64,000 bases of DNA. It comes from Paralvinella palmiformis. Taxonomy: Eukaryota > Annelida > Polychaeta > Terebellida > Alvinellidae. Made by a program: the position numbers and the translations under genes. Location of the stretch: positions 468,501 to 532,500 of the forward strand of contig JAODUP010000224.1 of assembly GCA_025642065.1 (NCBI GenBank). The letters run 5' to 3'. Positions 37,422 through 49,259 of the stretch are shown here, in pieces (the stretch's first letter is position 1; every line of letters begins with the position of its first letter). The notes under the pieces were generated by a model that searched no databases, was not told the DNA's origin, and saw nothing but the letters and a program-made list of their open reading frames with translations.

Positions 37422-40400
37422 TCAGCTTTTAGATAATGGCAGAGAGACGATTCTGTTTCCAGTTTTAAGTCGTAGTTCTCCGACCTCCAGGCCTTCCACC
37501 AGTTCACCGGTCTCCGAGACTTTTGTCTGTAAACAATAAATACATTTCTAATAATGACCCATTTAACATCTCGGGCGTAACAAGCTTAATTGTTTAGGAT
37601 GTGAACCTTTCAGCTTTATCGATGATAAAGATAACTGGTAAAATTATCACAAAAACTAACTTCTATATCTGATATCGGCACATGTTTCTTCAGCCTCTCT
37701 CTCACGTCCCCTAAACACCAAGCCAGGCTGATGTGAAACGATGGGTCCTGTATAAACAAGAACAATTATTGTCTACTTATTGGGGTTTTATCCATTAACA
37801 TATTCTTGAAAATTTTAAATCTCTTATAAAACACACCTATTTAAGGTCGCTTTCACAGATAAATAATTATTATCTTTTAAATCATTACAGGGTTTTTACA
37901 GACATACTATTTGGGGTATTATTGTATTACATATTATTTGTACAGCATCTTTGAATGGCTCCTGCTAGTAAGGGCGCTTTATTAAATATACATTATCATT
38001 ATTCTAATATCCCATAAGTATTATCTTTAATTTTCGATAAAATGTGTCCTCGAGCAATCCAGGTCGGTGAAAATTGACAGCATCCTGAAAAGATTTAAGC
38101 ACAGAATAAAATAACAACTACTTTAACAACTGCCCTGCATCAGTTAGAACCGGCATGTCTTACTTGCCTCATAATAGGGTGGCAGCTTAAAGTCTTCAAG
38201 AACAGAATCAATGCTTTTTGTGTATGATGTCAGAATCTTCGCTTCATCTGCTACGTGCATCGCTAGGAATGTCCTGTGACCAAGATACAGATGTGATTCA
38301 CATAATATTTACATTGTATCAATGTAATAGTTCTATGAAGCAAGAACAAAAATTGACACAAAAACGTGGGTCCTTGTAGACCATCAAAAAATGGATTAAA
38401 GGATGGCCATGTAACATTAATTAAATATATGATGGATTATAGGACATCGTTTAAGCATAACACTGTACACCAATCTATATGCAATTGTAGTAAAATGTCA
38501 CTGGCACTTGTTAAAAACATCTGTTGTCTGAAAAATCGTCCAAAGACATGACATTTCAATTGATTTGGGATTTTAAATGAATACATATCTATAATTCACT
38601 TACTCCTGTTCACATTCTGTATATTCTAGAATATGACACAAGCTTGGAAATGACATACAGAGACAGAATGATTGATGGGCAAATGGTTGGATGAATCACT
38701 TCCCACTCGAGGATCATTTCACTATGTTGAAATGTTTCCTAATCCAGATGTTAATTTTCGGCCGAATTTTAAAATAAATCAGATTTCCTTATTTAAATTG
38801 ATTTTTTTATATTCTGGCATCAAGTGCCTACATTCCTGCTGTCACATTTCTTGCACATTGCCCAACATACTGCTTTCCTCACAACTTCGGTCTTCTCAAA
38901 GTATAATCACACACAATCCTGTTTTGTGTCAGACATGGTGAACTTGACAAGTATCAATATATACTGATAAATTACTAGATGTAGATTACACAATACTGTA
39001 GTCTCAGAATAACCACACACAATCCTGTTTTGTGTCAGACATGGTGAACTTGACAAGTATCAATATATACTGATAAATTACTAGATGTAGATTACACAAT
39101 ACTGTAGTCTCGGAAGTTGCAGTCAGGTTTTGTTTCTGATATGTATTCAGTATGTGAATGTTCACCTTTAATACCAATCAGAACAAAACACAAAGAACTT
39201 AACATTAACTCAATGATCCCCTAAATGCATAGAAAATATGTGACTTCAAGTGTCAGATCATCCCCAAATTCATCCGATTTACCACACTGAAGCAGTGTAC
39301 GTCACTTAACAACTATTGTGTTGATCTACCAAGATCATCCCAAGCATAGATTTATGGGAGCTGTCACTGATTAGTATGACTTGTTAGATGGTGATGATGA
39401 TTGATGTTTTACGGCCATTTTTGTGCACATGGTAGGCTAAATGGGCCGAGCGACCTCCAAAGCTAATGAAGCGAAGTCAAAGATGAAACAACCTTCAGAT
39501 ATGCACACGTCCGGATTCGAACACGAGTGGTAGTGATCTGTGGTCCAACATGCTACCATTGTTAGACCACATGGTGTTGAAATCTAATTGCAATTCAATT
39601 ATAAATATATGTAAAAATAATTATCTAGCATAAGTAACGACTGATTTAAAATAATATTTAATTTTTTGATACAGCAAGTTAATTGATAAATTTATGTTAA
39701 CAAAAAAATCAATAAAAATAAATGCAATAATAAAAATCAAATCAGTCACACACAAAAATCAATAAAACATACTAATTCAGTTATTTCAATTAAATCATCA
39801 AACAACTAAAATGCTGTGACAGTCCTCAATTTCAGTTTCATACTTCCACAGTGTGGAATCTACACTCCTTCAATACAAACCACTCGGAAGGAGGAGGGAA
39901 TATCAGCCATTCATGATGTAGACATAACCAAGGTTATAAATGCACATGTTGAGTTTTTTAAATCCAATGATACTAGTCATGAAGAAGAAAAACAAGCAAC
40001 AGATTTCATATAATGTACCATTACTCTGGCTATGACTTACCTTGTCTCCTCATCATTACAGTACCACTCTAGATCACCACAGACCAGCGTAATTCTGTAA
40101 TTAGATTTGTCAAACGATATCAAGAATAGAAAAATAACATTCAATATCATATACCAGCTGCTTTAAGATAAATTTGACATTTTGAGTGGACTATTCATTT
40201 GATGTCATTTTCCCAGCTGAGTTGCACGCTGTATCAATGGATGATCTGATACGGATGGTAGAAAACCAGGCTTACCAGAGACCTTCAAACGTCACATTAC
40301 AGCAGGGGGGGGGTTAAGATATGTGGAATTGGTGTAAAATGTGAAATTCAATCAAAACAACTGCGTGAAATTAATTTAATTTTTACCTAGGAGATAAATC

Positions 40401-40487
40401 AAGTTGTAGGTTTCATGATAAACCATCAGAGAGGACAAACTTTATTTAATAACTGACAATTACCATGGAAGTGCTACAGTTCAAATA

Positions 40488-40523
<36 letters not shown>

Positions 40524-43500
40524 TATTATTTTTGTGTAATATATAGAACTATATTTGCAACAATCCAAACTTCTTGTATCAAATTCACCAACCATCAAAA
40601 TCAATGTTTTTTTACTCATTGTCAATCAATATTTACCTAGATATTGGATTGTCTTTGAGTTTTGGCTCGAAATATTTTGTTTAAGTCTGTATGCAAATTG
40701 TCATCACCATATCAACATCACACAAAGGGATTTCTTGCATATGGCGTCAACATGAAAAACTGTGTAAACGAACACCTAAGGCCACAGGGAAAAATATTCT
40801 TTATATATCGCTGATGTGGTACACAATAGAGTTAATATGTTTCACGATAAAGCACAGGAAAAAAAAGAAATATAAACATGGGACAGCATAAATAGACATC
40901 ACAAGAGATCTCTCCCACACGTGACATCGTATTCCGTGTTCGTGGAGACTCATGAAAGTGCAAGTCTGCATGAAGTCTGGATAGTTATTAAAATGTTAAC
41001 ATTGGCTGATTAAAAAGCACCATTTGATTTGATCATTTATGCCAAATATGAAGCATCAAATGACCTGGTTAATATTATGGAAGTAGAGCCAAACCTTTTT
41101 CATGAGCTGTCTGATATAGTTTGATTGATTCACGGATGAAGAAACAGCACAGCGAACAAGCCTGACTCCGACTGTCCTGTCATGTTTGACAACAATGATC
41201 CAATTACTATTACGGAAGGAAGCAGAGCCAAACGTAGGATGATATAATGAGGAAAAGCGAAAAATACAGCATCCTTCAGACATAGCCAGATCAGACATCT
41301 GTGGCCAACATTCTATCAATTAGGTCACAAAGAGGTGCCTCTGGTCAATACTTTACAATGACATCAGCAGGAAAGAGGACAACAGACAAGAGAGATAAAA
41401 AGCGAGAACCAAATAAGTTTAATGGCATTCATTACAAACTGCTGGAACTCGATCAGTGAAATCATTTGATGGTTAGTGTCAATTTCGCATCACAGAGGAT
41501 GCAGCATTGATAAATAAAACCCAGCATCAGCGAAAAGAAATATGAGCGAGATCTCATGCCGCATGGACCACACTGAAACAAATTCTGACTCCAACTATGA
41601 TGCCTCACCCACCTGATAGTCTAAGTAATCACCATATACTCCATAGCATATAAAGGTTTCAGCAGAAAACCATGCAAGGATGAGAGGATATGAACTAGAA
41701 ACAGTTTTCCTTTAAATCCAGTGTCTTTTTAGACAAATAGAATAAAAAATGTTTGGTAAGATAGAGATTTATTAGGTAATAATTTAAAAAGACATTTCAA
41801 ATGTGTACAGACTTAAGAACACTCGTGGTACATCAGAATAACTTTATCACAGTCATCATCACAAACAAAACAAAACCATTGGAATAAGACAAGCTATCTA
41901 TTTTCTACGGAGGTGATAGGTAAAAAAATACACACACTGACACAGACAAATACTGTATTACATTTCACAAATCCAATGTTCCGTCTTTGACCTACTGACC
42001 TTTGACAAACAGCAAGCTTCTGCTTTAAACACTTGACGAGAGGTTCTATCCAGTGATGACGTAAAACAAAGGTGCGTGAGAGGCTTAAGTGGAAGTCTTC
42101 ACACGCATGAAAATCACCAACAGGTCGTAACACATCGATCAGATATTGGGTGATGTCTCTGAAACACTCCTCCTGAAAAGGGCTAACTAAATAGAGAAAT
42201 TAAAAAATTCTATCACACGCACAAACTGTTACCAAAAATTAACGAAATATATCTTACAAAACTTGGAAGCAAATCTTTGTCTATCAAGTTTGGAGAAACA
42301 AAATATAAGAAAAAAATTGTCTTGATTAAGTACACCAGAAATTTAAATCCTCCATTCTGGTCACAACCAATAAACACAAAATAGATCAAATTGTAATCAT
42401 ATACTAACTGATCATTTTAATATTTTTTTAAAACAAAATTCACAACACGATGCTTTTTTCACAAATGTTTTAAACATTTTACCGAGTGTATTATTGTAAG
42501 TGGATTCTAACTTCTATAGTACTTAATCATTAATTACCATAAGCATACACAAACGAAGCCCAGTTTCCTCTCTCGTGTGAGAAGGTCCGAATCCGGCCAT
42601 CGTGTTGCTCGGGATCATTCTTCGTTTCTGGTTCAGCAACAAACATTGACTGTATGTCGGTTGGCAAAGGAAGACGACTTCTGAAAAATACAACAATAGT
42701 TTGATCGTGTGGATGTGGTTATGTTTACACTTCACCCTCATCAATGATTCACTCGACATCAATAGAACTTGTTGCATCTATAGCCAAACTGGTAATGGAG
42801 ATAGCTTATGAACTCTAGCAACTGCCAGATTCAAATCCTAGCATAACTGTCTAAAGGGCATTTCATCTCTCTATTCAAGTCATCAAAGGACACCTCCATG
42901 ATCTAACTGATAGCCCAGTTGGCCGCTGACCTCTAGCATTTGGGTTCAAATCCTGGCCAGGCTATATCCAAAGGATGTTTAATCTTATACTTCATCTCAT
43001 TACCTTTGGACACTGTTTGGTCCATTTAGCCTACCATGTGTACATAAGTGACCATAAAAGAGCAACACTTACTTCATCCCATTAGCCTTTCTGGCTTGAT
43101 CCAGCCATTCAGCTAACCAAATGCAGGTCTCCTGAAATGGCCAATTTACCTTGAATTGTAATCAAACTATTATGTCTGAAGTGTGATCAGAGATGTATTT
43201 TTGAACTGATATGTGCTAACACAGAAGAAACGTGTTACTCTTAGAATCGTGTTACTCTTAGAATCGAGCAATTGAAATATTTTATCATTTTAATCCGTGA
43301 TTGGTTGGAGAGTAAATGAATTCTTTGCTAAAGAAGAAAGGTGGTCGAAGGGTATGAACATGGTTTGTCTGCCATGAATAGACAGCTAATCAGGTTTGAG
43401 GGAAAGATGGCCGCTGTGAGAATGTTTCATGTTTTACAGTCACTTGTGCACAAAATAGGTTAAATGGGCTGAACGACCTCCATAAGTAATCAGCCACTGT

Positions 43501-45658
43501 GAGAAATAAACCAAATAAAAACATTGATTTGCCTCAGTTCACAGAACACCAGTGTGGGTTGATTTTGTTGATTTTGCTGTGAATTTTATGAGATAAATGC
43601 TTCACAAGTTTCAGATATAAAATGTTCACTATACAACCTTATTTTACTGACTGCCAGCTAAACTACATCCACTTAATAATAACTTGGTGATGATCAATGC
43701 CATGGATTAGTATCATAATAAACTCTTAGTTGATTCGAAGTCACACCTCACTTCATTATTATGTGTATTGTGTAACTTCTAACTACTACTGAGAGAAATA
43801 TTATCTTGTTATAGTCTAGTAGTACTAGTTTTACCGCAAGTATTTTGTTTGACATTAGTGCAGGGCCAGAAAAATCAGTTGTCCGGATGCCCGGGACAAG
43901 TATATTTTCATGCCAGGCTAGTGTTAATCGCCGATTACTTGCCCGCTTGGGCAAGTGCCCTTTTGAGACGAAAATTCGTCAAATATGTGTATATGCATGC
44001 CTGATGAGCAAACCAATTAAAATAATTTTTTTTTTCCTGCTGCTTTCCTATACTTATTATCCATGATGCAAAGCTGGCTATGAGTGCCAGCTATGCCTAA
44101 AGTCGAGATTACACATATGCGGCATGCGTATGCGATATTGTGGTATACATATGTTTCGGACACCCCTCTAACCTTATTACCTATTTTTCTGGGGAAAGCC
44201 TGTCTGGACACTCGAATCAGACGACTGAATCCAGAAATCTATAAAATTCTGGATTCAACCGGCTGTTTTGTCATATATAGATGTATATAATCATGCTCAT
44301 ATGTTTACATAGTTTCAATTTTTTTGTCGTATTCGTATAATGAGATGGATGAATGTTGTTTAACGACACATCAGCACAATTTAGGCCATTCAGTGTCCTA
44401 TAATGAGATTCCATATATGCAATATTGTGGTAGCATATGTGACATTGCGGTTTCCATTTGTTTCGGACACCCCTCTTATTTTGTAACCTATTTTTCTTGG
44501 GAAAGGCTGCCTGGACACTCAATTGGGATGGTTGAATCCAGAATGTTATGACCCGGGTCATAAAAATATAGATCCAACCGTCCAATTGCTACATGGAATG
44601 GTCTGTTTATTCACATTCTGAAATCATATAAAATATGTTTCTGGCCCTGCATTAATGCTTGACATATATAATTAATTTTTAAGGAACACATTTAGTTTCT
44701 TCTATAATAATTATACAAATGGCTGAAATGGCAGTTTTTTACATGGCGGGCAACCTCAAATGAGGGAGACGCATATAGTCTGTAATTTATAGCTTTCCCA
44801 TGGAGACTAATTTAAATAAATTTAGAATAGATGGCATGTTCGGTGGAGAAAACCTTGCCAGTTGCCTGGCTGGATAAAAAAACTCCTATGATAGTGCCAC
44901 AGCCGAGGCACAAAATAATTGTATGAGGGTGGCAGGAGGCACTTTTTTGGTCTACAAAGGTATCGGCCGCCAACGCATATCGACAGCCTATAAACTAAGT
45001 ATAGAATGTTGTAGGGCAAAATCAATGCCAGTACAGTGATCAAGTCAGTAACAGCTTGACATCTAATTGCAAAATTGATGTTATTTAATGACACAGCAGC
45101 ACAATTTAGGCCATTCAGTGTCCTAGAACATTTAAAAATAAAACGGTATTAAAGTTAATAAACCAAATTACTGACATCAATAAAAGTTATGTATAGCCTA
45201 AGATATAAACAATACTGAGGTATAGCCTATATAGCCACAGTGGCTCCTCCATGTGAATAACAATGAGAAAACAGGCGGCTGATGTGCGTAGGCGCCGATA
45301 GTCGATAATTGTCTACACCCACTTTTTTTACCCCCGTCACCCACAATTTAATCCTTTTCCCGGACCCACAACCCAAGTTTTTAATTTTATTAATCGTCTG
45401 AACAATGAAGTGCTCGCAGTTGTAATTTACAAAAATACAACGCTTTTATAACCCCCATAGTCTAGGCCGTAGGCGAATTCACATTGTGTCTACCTATATT
45501 ATCGCTCACCCCATTTGTTTGCCAAATTTAAGTTTCTTTGATGTTTTGTCATCGTTCGTCGTGCTGCTCTCTCTTTTTAAATTGTTCCGGGCTTCAAGCT
45601 TATCATCATCAATATTTTCATCATCACTCTCACTCGAATATCCACTGATAAGTTCCAT
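37422..45658 (-). CDS. USB1: U6 snRNA phosphodiesterase 1 (3'-5' RNA exonuclease)
   Basis: USB1 trims the oligo(U) tail of U6 snRNA and leaves a terminal phosphate that stabilises U6 in the nucleus. Exons, in - strand order: 45658-45510, 42680-42538, 42186-42000, 40094-40041, 38273-38168, 37747-37661 and 37526-37422. They total 831 bases, 276 residues with stop, against 265 in human. The N-terminus is MELISGYSSESDDENIDDDK, an acidic serine-rich head like the family's. RIRTFSHERGNWASFVY is the family signature before the first catalytic motif. The two 2H-phosphoesterase HxS motifs are in EDFHLSLSRTFVLRHHWI (exon 3) and DPSFHISLAWCLGD (exon 6). The end GNRIVSLPLSKS matches the family C-terminus. 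Exon phases agree at every junction. The intron after exon 5 starts with GC. Intron 1 (2.8 kb) holds a hAT element and SINEs. Confidence 0.95.
37748..38167 (-). other. USB1: GC-AG intron of USB1
   Basis: The exon ends TATGAG and the intron begins GCAAGTAAG, an ideal GC donor. Using it joins PPYYE to DPSFHISLAW, exactly the family spacing (human FYQDPSFH). The nearest GT, three bases further on, would put the next exon out of frame. Confidence 0.85.
38894..39107. repeat. Recent tandem duplication, 106-108-base unit
   Basis: Two nearly identical copies start at TCTC 38894 and 39002. They share CCTGTTTTGTGTCAGACATG through TTACACAATACTGTAG without change and differ only in a short stretch at the start. 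A third TCTC begins at 39108 and then diverges. It lies in USB1 intron 4. Confidence 0.9.
39165..39745 (+). repeat. Dispersed repeat, family D, copy carrying a SINE
   Basis: Matches 21715-22110 on both sides of the SINE C insertion at 39389-39558. Left shared words include ATCCCCTAAA and ACCAAGATCATCCCA; right shared words include ATGGTGTTGAAATCTAATTG and AAATGCAATAAT. Confidence 0.7.
39389..39558 (-). mobile_element. SINE family C inserted in repeat D
   Basis: On the - strand it starts within the head (GGTAGCATGTTGGACCACAG), has the B-box region GTTCGAATCCGGACG and ends GTAAAACATCAATCATCATC. It is flanked by TTGTTAGA at 39381-39388 and 39559-39566. Repeat D at 21.7-22.1 kb lacks it, providing the empty-site form (TTGTTAAG there). 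Confidence 0.88.
40500..40520. repeat. (AT)n-(TG)n microsatellite
   Basis: Alternating AT from about 40487 that turns into a short TG run, in USB1 intron 3. Confidence 0.8.
42780..42888 (+). mobile_element. Diverged tRNA-like SINE head
   Basis: CTATAGCCAAACTGGTAATGG resembles an A-box region and CCAGATTCAAATCCTAGC a B-box region, with a body word (AAAGGGCATTTCATCT) like SINE C. The copy is old and stops where the next SINE copy starts. Confidence 0.5.
42891..43065 (+). mobile_element. SINE family C, strongly diverged
   Basis: CACCTCCATGATCTAACTGATAG aligns with the family head, TGGGTTCAAATCCTGG with the B-box region, and ATTTAGCCTACCATGTGTACATAAGTGACCATAAAA with the 3' end. Confidence 0.7.
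43073..43131 (-). other. USB1: Candidate cassette exon in USB1 intron 1
   Basis: A 59-base stretch open in one frame (ETCIWLAEWLDQARKANGM) is bordered by a good acceptor (CCATTTCAG) and a perfect donor (GTAAGT). Between exons 1 and 2 it would shift the frame and create an early stop, as a poison exon does. Alternatively its final ATGAA could start translation and continue into exon 2 as MKSRLPLP. It may also be a chance pairing of sites. Confidence 0.35.
43425..43492 (-). mobile_element. SINE family C, 3' fragment
   Basis: GGAGGTCGTTCAGCCCATTTAACC on the - strand and the following GTGCACAAGTGACTGTAAAACAT match the 3' third of the family. Confidence 0.65.
43861..44649. mobile_element. Non-autonomous hAT-type element
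   Basis: The ends are inverted copies of CAGGGCCAGAAA. The adjacent 8 bases are CATTAGTG on the left (43853-43860) and CATTAATG on the right (44650-44657), an 8-base target duplication with one difference, which is the hAT rule. No transposase is present. Inside, a segment around TTTCGGACACCCCTCTAACC (44153) recurs in diverged form at 44461, each followed by a palindrome (TGAATCCAGAA arms at 44226-44257; TTATGACCCGGGTCATAA near 44547). Confidence 0.82.
44345..44402 (+). repeat. Short dispersed repeat fragment
   Basis: GCACAATTTAGGCCATTCAG and its neighbours recur at 45075-45126. The word TTTAACGACACATCAGCAC is of a kind common in molluscan SINEs; the family was not identified. Confidence 0.5.
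44720..44905 (-). mobile_element. SINE family A, 5'-truncated
   Basis: On the - strand it begins near GTGGCACTATCATAGGAG and includes GGCAACTGGCAAGGTTTTCT, AATTACAGACTATATGCGTC and the end ACTGCCATTTCAGCCATTTG. The A and B boxes are missing. Confidence 0.75.
45075..45126 (+). repeat. Short dispersed repeat fragment, second copy
   Basis: Shares CACAATTTAGGCCATTCAGT and GTCCTA with 44345-44402. Confidence 0.5.
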
Positions 45659-46929
45659 ATTCAGGAAGAACTAGACGAAACTGAATTAGACAGTAACGAT
45701 CATTCTAAATACTGCAGGATTTATTTGAAACCGAATGATAATTAAGTAAACTTAAATATTTGGTAATCTTAAACTTTTTGGGGCAAAAGTGCAATAATAA
45801 TTTATGGGAGTACAAAATGTATTAACAACCCCCTGGATTAATAGTCATTTAATCGTTTTAGATAATGGAAATTAATGTTTTAGATCTAATGGTCAACTCT
45901 AGTATCTACAGTCGGTTTTCTACGATTTCCTGGCTTTTCTTCTTCAGATACCCACGGATAAATTGAGATACAAAACTTCTCCCAGCCACCTCTGGGGAGA
46001 AGTGAGTGAAAATCTAGTTGTAATACTCCAAGAGTAGTCTCAATGTATTATGCCACCAATGAAAATACAATCAGAATGCAGCGCCATGAAATAATCAGAC
46101 TGATCCTGTCTGTAGAAATATGCCAAAACCAGTTCCGTTTTCTAGAGAGTGTCATATAATAACTGCATAATATCATACATTAATTCAACTGCCTCTTAGT
46201 TATGCATGTGAAGTTTAAAACAATACTTCTGGATCAAGTTCAATAACAATTTGCGCTGTAAATAGAGATCTGCACCCATATATGTTTACCCAGGGAAGGG
46301 TTTGAACCCGTGTCACACCCGTGTTTGGGGATGCTTTCCTGCGGAGTACATGCTTGAGGCATGACGAATGTTTAGGATTAAACAAAAGCACCCAATCACC
46401 TGTGGCGTATTTACAACAACAAAAAAAACGATTAGGTTAGTTGATCGAGACACCTTTTTGGAAAATATACCTGGTTATTGTTTATCAAATAGAGTTGTCT
46501 AAAACTGACCTCGGAGTAAATAATACGCTGTTTGCCACTTTACCCCCCAAAAAACTGTCTACAATTACAACATATATTAACAATTATAACACTGGGCGGG
46601 GGGGGGGGGCCCAATATTAGCAACTTAATTCGTAGTGAACATTTGTAGAACTAAAACCAAATCAAAACATTCGAAACTATAGCGTAGCCTAAATGATGAA
46701 TATTAATATATATTAAATCTCTACATAATGTTTGAAGGTTGTTAAGAAAATGTGTATGTTTTATAATAGAGTTATCTCATATATACAAATTCTAAACACA
46801 CACACACACATACACGACCGCGCGCGCACACAGTGAGTTTCAAATGAGACATCTTGTAAACGGTTTCACTTATAGAACGTAGGCTACTTATCCCTATTAG
46901 TGGTGTGACGGTTTAGTGCGCAGACGCGC

Positions 46930-46967
<38 letters not shown>

Positions 46968-48240
46968 GTGTGTGTGTGTGTTACTTATGTTTATATTATT
47001 TATTTCATTTGTTATAAGTATTATTCTGTAAACGGTGCCAATTTTGATATCATCCCTTCTTTTATAAGTTATTCTGAGTCTCGAACCTTTGTTCCTGGAT
47101 TCAGGGATCAGCGCCCTATATCTAGACTATTGGAACTCATCACAGTATGGAATTAATGACTACCATCTGGTGCGTTGATGCAAAATGAATAAATCGAAGA
47201 CGGCCAAACTGAAACAGACAATACCGGTACCTGGCTGAAGTTATAATCCCTGGAATATAGGCAATATGATCCAGGATATGATCTTTCAATATCCAGAATG
47301 ATATTGACAGGTTGCACGAAATGGCATAAACAAAACTGAGACAGGTTTAGCTTCAGGTCGAATATATAAGTATTTCAGCCAGTGAGCGATAAATGGTCCA
47401 GGAGTTCTAACCATTGTCACCTGATAGATATCGCCATAGGTCACCATTAAACACTTTCAAGTCGATGCCTGATAACTTCCCATACTAAGAGCAATATACG
47501 GCTCTGCTTCAAAATGCAGTCTATTTCAGTAATTCACCTACCAGCCTTTCCGACCTCTTGGTATAAATGAACGCACGACGCGATCGAGTTTGCCTATTTT
47601 AATTAAGAATGTAATCATATTGAGAATGGCAACAGACTCGCCTAACCTACTATACACAAATAGCCAATTTTGTTGTTCTCCCCGGCATGCGATGAACACT
47701 CCCGTCGAGGTCGTATATTCGACATTCACATTTAAGACTTATATTATGTATTATTTCCTTGTTATACGAGTAGTGGCATTTCAACTTAAATTCACTTAAA
47801 TCCTCTTTAATTCGCATTTCTTTGCGGGTTTATTTCACGCCCTATGGAGTAGTCGAATGGTGTCTGCGTGTATGTGTGTATGTTGTGTGGGTGTATGTAT
47901 TTACATATAATTTTCCAACTTATTTTGTGGCGCACTATATGTTTCTAGATGTTGTTAACCATTCGAGCCTAAGTCGTTTTCACCGAGCGTCCGTTTTCCG
48001 CGAATACGGCACAAAACGACCCCTTTGTGCGATGCAAAGCAATTATGCACATATAAGACAGCAACTACCGGCGAGTAATGAATAATAGCAGGTCATTCTT
48101 ACAAATTGATAACAGGAAATAAGATTTAAAGCTTATCGGATATTACCGCGCCTGCTTTGTGCGACATTTAGTTGTGTCGCGAGGTGTCAGTGGCGAATCT
48201 TGTTTCGTGTCGTGGCAATGTTTTAAAGGAGACAAAGCAG
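45659..48240. other. Upstream of USB1; no gene seen
   Basis: AT-rich, with a G run near 46600-46609, CA/CG repeats at 46797-46832 and a (CT)n-(TG)n run at 46933-46980. No clear promoter motif for USB1 could be named. Confidence 0.4.
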
Positions 48241-49250
48241 GGCGAGAGAGAGAGAGAGACTCGGTGTCTAGGGCCGCGTATAACATGGCGAGATCTGTTT
48301 AAAATTAATCGTTTGAGAAAACTATCAGCCGAGCTTCAAATATAGGTTAGTTATGGCGACGACTCGTCCTTCGCTTCCGCTAACGCCGATGTGCACGTGC
48401 GTCGGTTTTAATTAAAATATCCATTGTGGCTCGGAAGTTTATCACTATTGTTCGCGGTAATAATTACTCGGGGGCCGCGTACGATTATGAAATCGCATTT
48501 TTGTACATGCGACGAGATATTTACGCACTTCAGTCAGAAAAGTTGCTCTTCTGGATTGCCCCGCCGTTGCCGTTGAATGGTCCAGTCCATATGCCGCGAT
48601 GAGGAGTTTTCATTCGTCGCGCGACCGTCGTTTCGAGCAGCGAACCGACGAAGCACGCACGCGCACGCTGGCGCGTACGTACGCGCATTCTCTGGTGCAC
48701 ATCTGTCATATTAAACGGCTGACATCAATTCTGGGTAGCGAACACGTGAGCCGAATGTTCGTTTGGGATTGCGTCCCGGTTAAAGAGAGGTGTTTTTCTT
48801 ATTAAACAAGTCAGCTCTGACAGAATGCGAAAGCCACTTCACGTTAACTCCAAACTAATTGAAGTAAGATGCCATCTTCAAAGGCGACCCAGGAAATTGT
48901 CTGCACTCACTTAGAAGGCGCGCTTAAACGGCGTCGAAGAAAGGCGGCCATCGTCGCCGAAACTCGGCCGAGAAACAAACGGCTTCTTGTTGACGCCATG
49001 ATTGAAAACGGCCCTCGAGTGTTGCGGCAACAAAATGGCGGCCCAGCCGGGCACTTCGGTCACTCTCTCTGATATCCAGTCGGCAGGACGCGGTGTTCTC
49101 GCCAGACTGGTACTTGTCTGCCGAGTCGATGGGTCGGTGAAGATATTCGAAGTTGAGACGAGAAAAAGTTCGGAAGAAAACCGATTAATTGGCAGTGGGG
49201 TGCGCTAAGACCCGGGGGCGGGGGGTGGTGGAGGGCTGGTGCGTGTCGTA
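48150..49250 (+). promoter_or_regulatory. CpG-rich, promoter-like region
   Basis: CpG dinucleotides are frequent from about 48150 to 49250, unlike the preceding 48 kb, and ATGGCG words appear at 48285 and 49035. Together with the candidate first exon this suggests a promoter firing to the right. No TATA box was identified. Confidence 0.45.
49035..49199 (+). CDS. Candidate first coding exon, unknown protein
   Basis: From ATG 49035, in a good context (A at -3, G at +4), the frame reads MAAQPGTSVTLSDIQSAGRG, then a hydrophobic/basic stretch and VKIFEVETRKSSEENRLIGS. The residue composition is that of a real protein. The frame ends soon after at a stop (49206), and possible donors lie at 49194 and 49199, both weak. 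I do not recognise the family, and no following exon was found up to the window end. Confidence 0.35.
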
Positions 49251-49259
49251 GCGTGCTCT

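Noticed and set aside
42000..42172. USB1 exon 3 acceptor at 42172-42173
   Set aside because: It has a good acceptor but would shift the frame against exon 2; the acceptor giving 42186 keeps all phases.
45486..45674. 62-codon + frame
   Set aside because: Antisense shadow of USB1 exon 1.
46284..46350. tRNA-like word GGTTTGAACCC
   Set aside because: Only a B-box-like stretch; no A box, no cloverleaf and no SINE body that I could match.
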